Source: an uncultured bacterium (GTDB taxonomy: Bacteria; Verrucomicrobiota; Kiritimatiellia; CAIKKV01; CAITUY01). From it: a DNA stretch of 44,469 nucleotides. The DNA lies in assembly GCA_903895695.1 (NCBI GenBank), contig CAITUY010000104.1, positions 1 to 44,469 on the forward strand, in the 5' to 3' direction. Below the pieces are notes generated by a model. It was not told the DNA's origin. It saw only the letters and a program-made list of their open reading frames with translations, and made no database searches. Positions 43,563-44,469 of this stretch are shown one piece after another; position 1 is the stretch's first letter; the number at the start of each line of letters is the position of its first letter. The translations under genes and the position numbers were made by a program.

Positions 43563-43606
43563 GTCTTACTGGTAAGACTATAGCGCCCCAAGTAGCCCGA
43601 GGGCAA
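43563..43606 (-). promoter_or_regulatory. Promoter with palindromic operator for AbrB-type gene
   Basis: Minus strand: TTGCCC (43601-43606), 18-base spacer, TATAGT (43577-43582), then a perfect palindrome GTCTTAC-TG-GTAAGAC (43563-43578) overlapping the -10 and the start site. This suggests autorepression by the AbrB-type product. Confidence 0.6.
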
Positions 43607-43622
43607 GAGGCAAATGGTCTGC

Positions 43623-43644
43623 CACCGGGTTACAATAGAAGGTT
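43623..43644 (+). repeat. 22-nt dispersed motif, copy 2
   Basis: 20 of 22 positions match 40346-40367; here it lies 69 bases before the second toxin-antitoxin pair. Confidence 0.6.
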
Positions 43645-43677
43645 CGCAGTAGGAGAATGATGGGAGGAATCCCGAAG

Positions 43678-43706
43678 TTGCCGAACGAGCGGCTTCGTGG
43701 TAAGTT
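43678..43706 (+). promoter_or_regulatory. Candidate promoter giving a leaderless antitoxin mRNA (TTGCCG-N17-TAAGTT)
   Basis: The -10 ends six bases before ATG 43713, so transcription would begin at or near the start codon, consistent with the poor ribosome site there. Confidence 0.38.
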
Positions 43707-43712
43707 ACTCCC

Positions 43713-43913
43713 ATGACAACGGTACAGGAAATCGAACAAGCAGTGGCTCATTTGCCGAACCCGGACCTTGGTGAGTTCCGAGCTTGGTTTGCCCAGTTCG
43801 ATGCCGAGGCGTGGGATCGCGAGTTTGAGGAGGACGCGCAGAGTGGGACGCTCGACCGACTCGCCGACAAAGCCCTCGCGGATATGGCTCGGGGGCGATG
43901 CTCGGAGCTATGA
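43713..43913 (+). CDS. Small antitoxin paired with RelE/ParE-type toxin
   Basis: 66 residues, acidic and helical: IEQAVAHLPNPDLGEFRAWF, FDAEAWDREFEEDAQSG and LDRLADKALADMARGRCSEL. This layout is typical of small antitoxins that wrap around RelE/ParE-type toxins. The stop overlaps the toxin ATG as ATGA, fixing the pair. The usual order, antitoxin first. Confidence 0.82.
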   Translation: MTTVQEIEQAVAHLPNPDLGEFRAWFAQFDAEAWDREFEEDAQSGTLDRLADKALADMARGRCSEL

Positions 43914-44164
43914 GTCATCAAGCCAACCCCGACTTCTGGAAACACTACCACGGGTTGCCCCTCTCTATCCAGAAGTTGGCCGACCAGAACTTCGCCCTTC
44001 TGAAAACGGACCCGCGTCACCCGTCCCTGCACCTGAAGAAAGTTGGAAGGCACTGGTCTGTACGCGTGGGCGACCACTACCGCGCCGTCGGCGTCCAGTC
44101 GCCGCAGGGAATCCTTTGGTACTGGATCGGCAGCCATGCCGAGTACGATCACATGAAACAGTGA
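43910..44164 (+). CDS. RelE/ParE-type toxin
   Basis: 84 residues from ATG 43910, overlapping the antitoxin stop (ATGA) with CGGAG upstream; ATG 43898 would add four residues. RelE/ParE fold: PDFWKHYHGLPLSIQKLADQ, PRHPSLHLKKVGRHWSVRVG, DHYRAVGVQSPQGILWYWIG and the closing SHAEYDHMK. Likely an mRNA interferase or gyrase poison; the subfamily cannot be chosen by eye. Confidence 0.85.
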   Translation: MSHQANPDFWKHYHGLPLSIQKLADQNFALLKTDPRHPSLHLKKVGRHWSVRVGDHYRAVGVQSPQGILWYWIGSHAEYDHMKQ

Positions 44165-44469
44165 CGAACCTGCGAACCGGCGCAGGCTACGGCTCCCAAG
44201 TATGATCATGCCCCGCAGGTGATAGGCCCATTTCGGCCCGAACTTCTTCGTTTCCCATAGGCGGAACTGGTCGAACCCCGTCTTCGCCGATGGCTACGCC
44301 GGGCACGTCGCAATCCTTCCACCAGGCGCTAGCAGCCCGTTTATAAACGATGATTCTCCATGAACGTCTCACGCAACAGCCGCGGCGGTGAAAGAGTATT
44401 CCTGAACGCGAAAAGCGTTGGCAGGCGCGTGGGTGTACCTCGTGAACCATTTTGGGGTGATGAGAATGG
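44165..44469. other. Non-coding tail with truncated repeat
   Basis: About 305 bases without a supported gene. It contains the second 78-nt repeat (44201-44278) and a small hairpin AACGC-GAAAA-GCGTT (44407-44421). A plus-strand frame is open at the very end of the window, too short to judge. Confidence 0.6.
44201..44278. repeat. 78-nt direct repeat, copy B
   Basis: Second copy of 42313-42390, with four mismatches. On the minus strand it encodes the same core (FDQFRLWETKKFGPKWAYHL) as the ORF at 42178-42480, then diverges on both sides. Confidence 0.85.

Overview
The window reads as GC-rich, gene-dense chromosome from a Gram-negative bacterium. It has lipid A and core genes (lpxK, a heptosyltransferase and a family 2 glycosyltransferase), a periplasmic SurA/PpiD-like chaperone, HtrA-like proteases, and a strand-rich surface protein of the autotransporter-associated repeat kind. 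Together with several cytoplasmic glycosidases, paired uroporphyrinogen-decarboxylase-like enzymes and glycoside-hydrolase-like unknowns, this points to the PVC superphylum, most likely Kiritimatiellota/Verrucomicrobiota or a close relative. The taxonomy is inference from gene content; no rRNA is present.

Layout. 1-2889: 3' part of a giant surface protein built from a 738-residue unit. 2.9-10.8 kb, minus strand: a tight run (GH29, two UroD-like enzymes, GH127, GH31) that looks like an intracellular oligosaccharide-degradation operon. 11-13 kb: a GT-C membrane glycosyltransferase bracketed by 52-bp direct repeats. 13.3-15.5 kb: a glycosidase-like unknown, a RluA-type protein lacking the usual catalytic Asp, and a small unknown. 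15.5-21.7 kb: a DUF5696-like protein, a small secreted protein with a GH2 beta-mannosidase, and a Gfo/Idh/MocA oxidoreductase. 22-30.2 kb: housekeeping and envelope genes (PpiD-like chaperone, orphan AmmeMemoRadiSam radical SAM enzyme, phosphopentomutase, two small membrane proteins, an HtrA-like protease coupled to an apparent pseudoprotease). 30.2-35.7 kb: LPS genes on the minus strand and a divergent pair of membrane proteins. 35.7-39.5 kb, minus strand: a second GH29, a heparinase II/III-like lyase and a 44-codon tail ORF.

39.5-44.5 kb is different: a non-coding stretch with a perfect 32-bp inverted repeat, a truncated tRNA-like sequence and a composite palindromic element, followed by visibly more AT-rich accessory DNA. 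This carries a two-gene unit (winged-helix-like protein plus TIR protein with a WxxxE motif), a HigBA-type toxin-antitoxin pair, an orphan AbrB-type regulator and a second RelE/ParE-type pair. A 78-nt direct repeat brackets the toxin-antitoxin genes. It looks like a defence/addiction island; the HTH-TIR pair is the best candidate here for an undescribed system.

The catabolic genes fit together as cytoplasmic processing of imported plant- or algal-type oligosaccharides (alpha-fucose, alpha-xylose or glucose, beta-arabinofuranose, beta-mannose and uronate linkages). No transporter, SusC/D pair or sulfatase is visible, so uptake must be encoded elsewhere.
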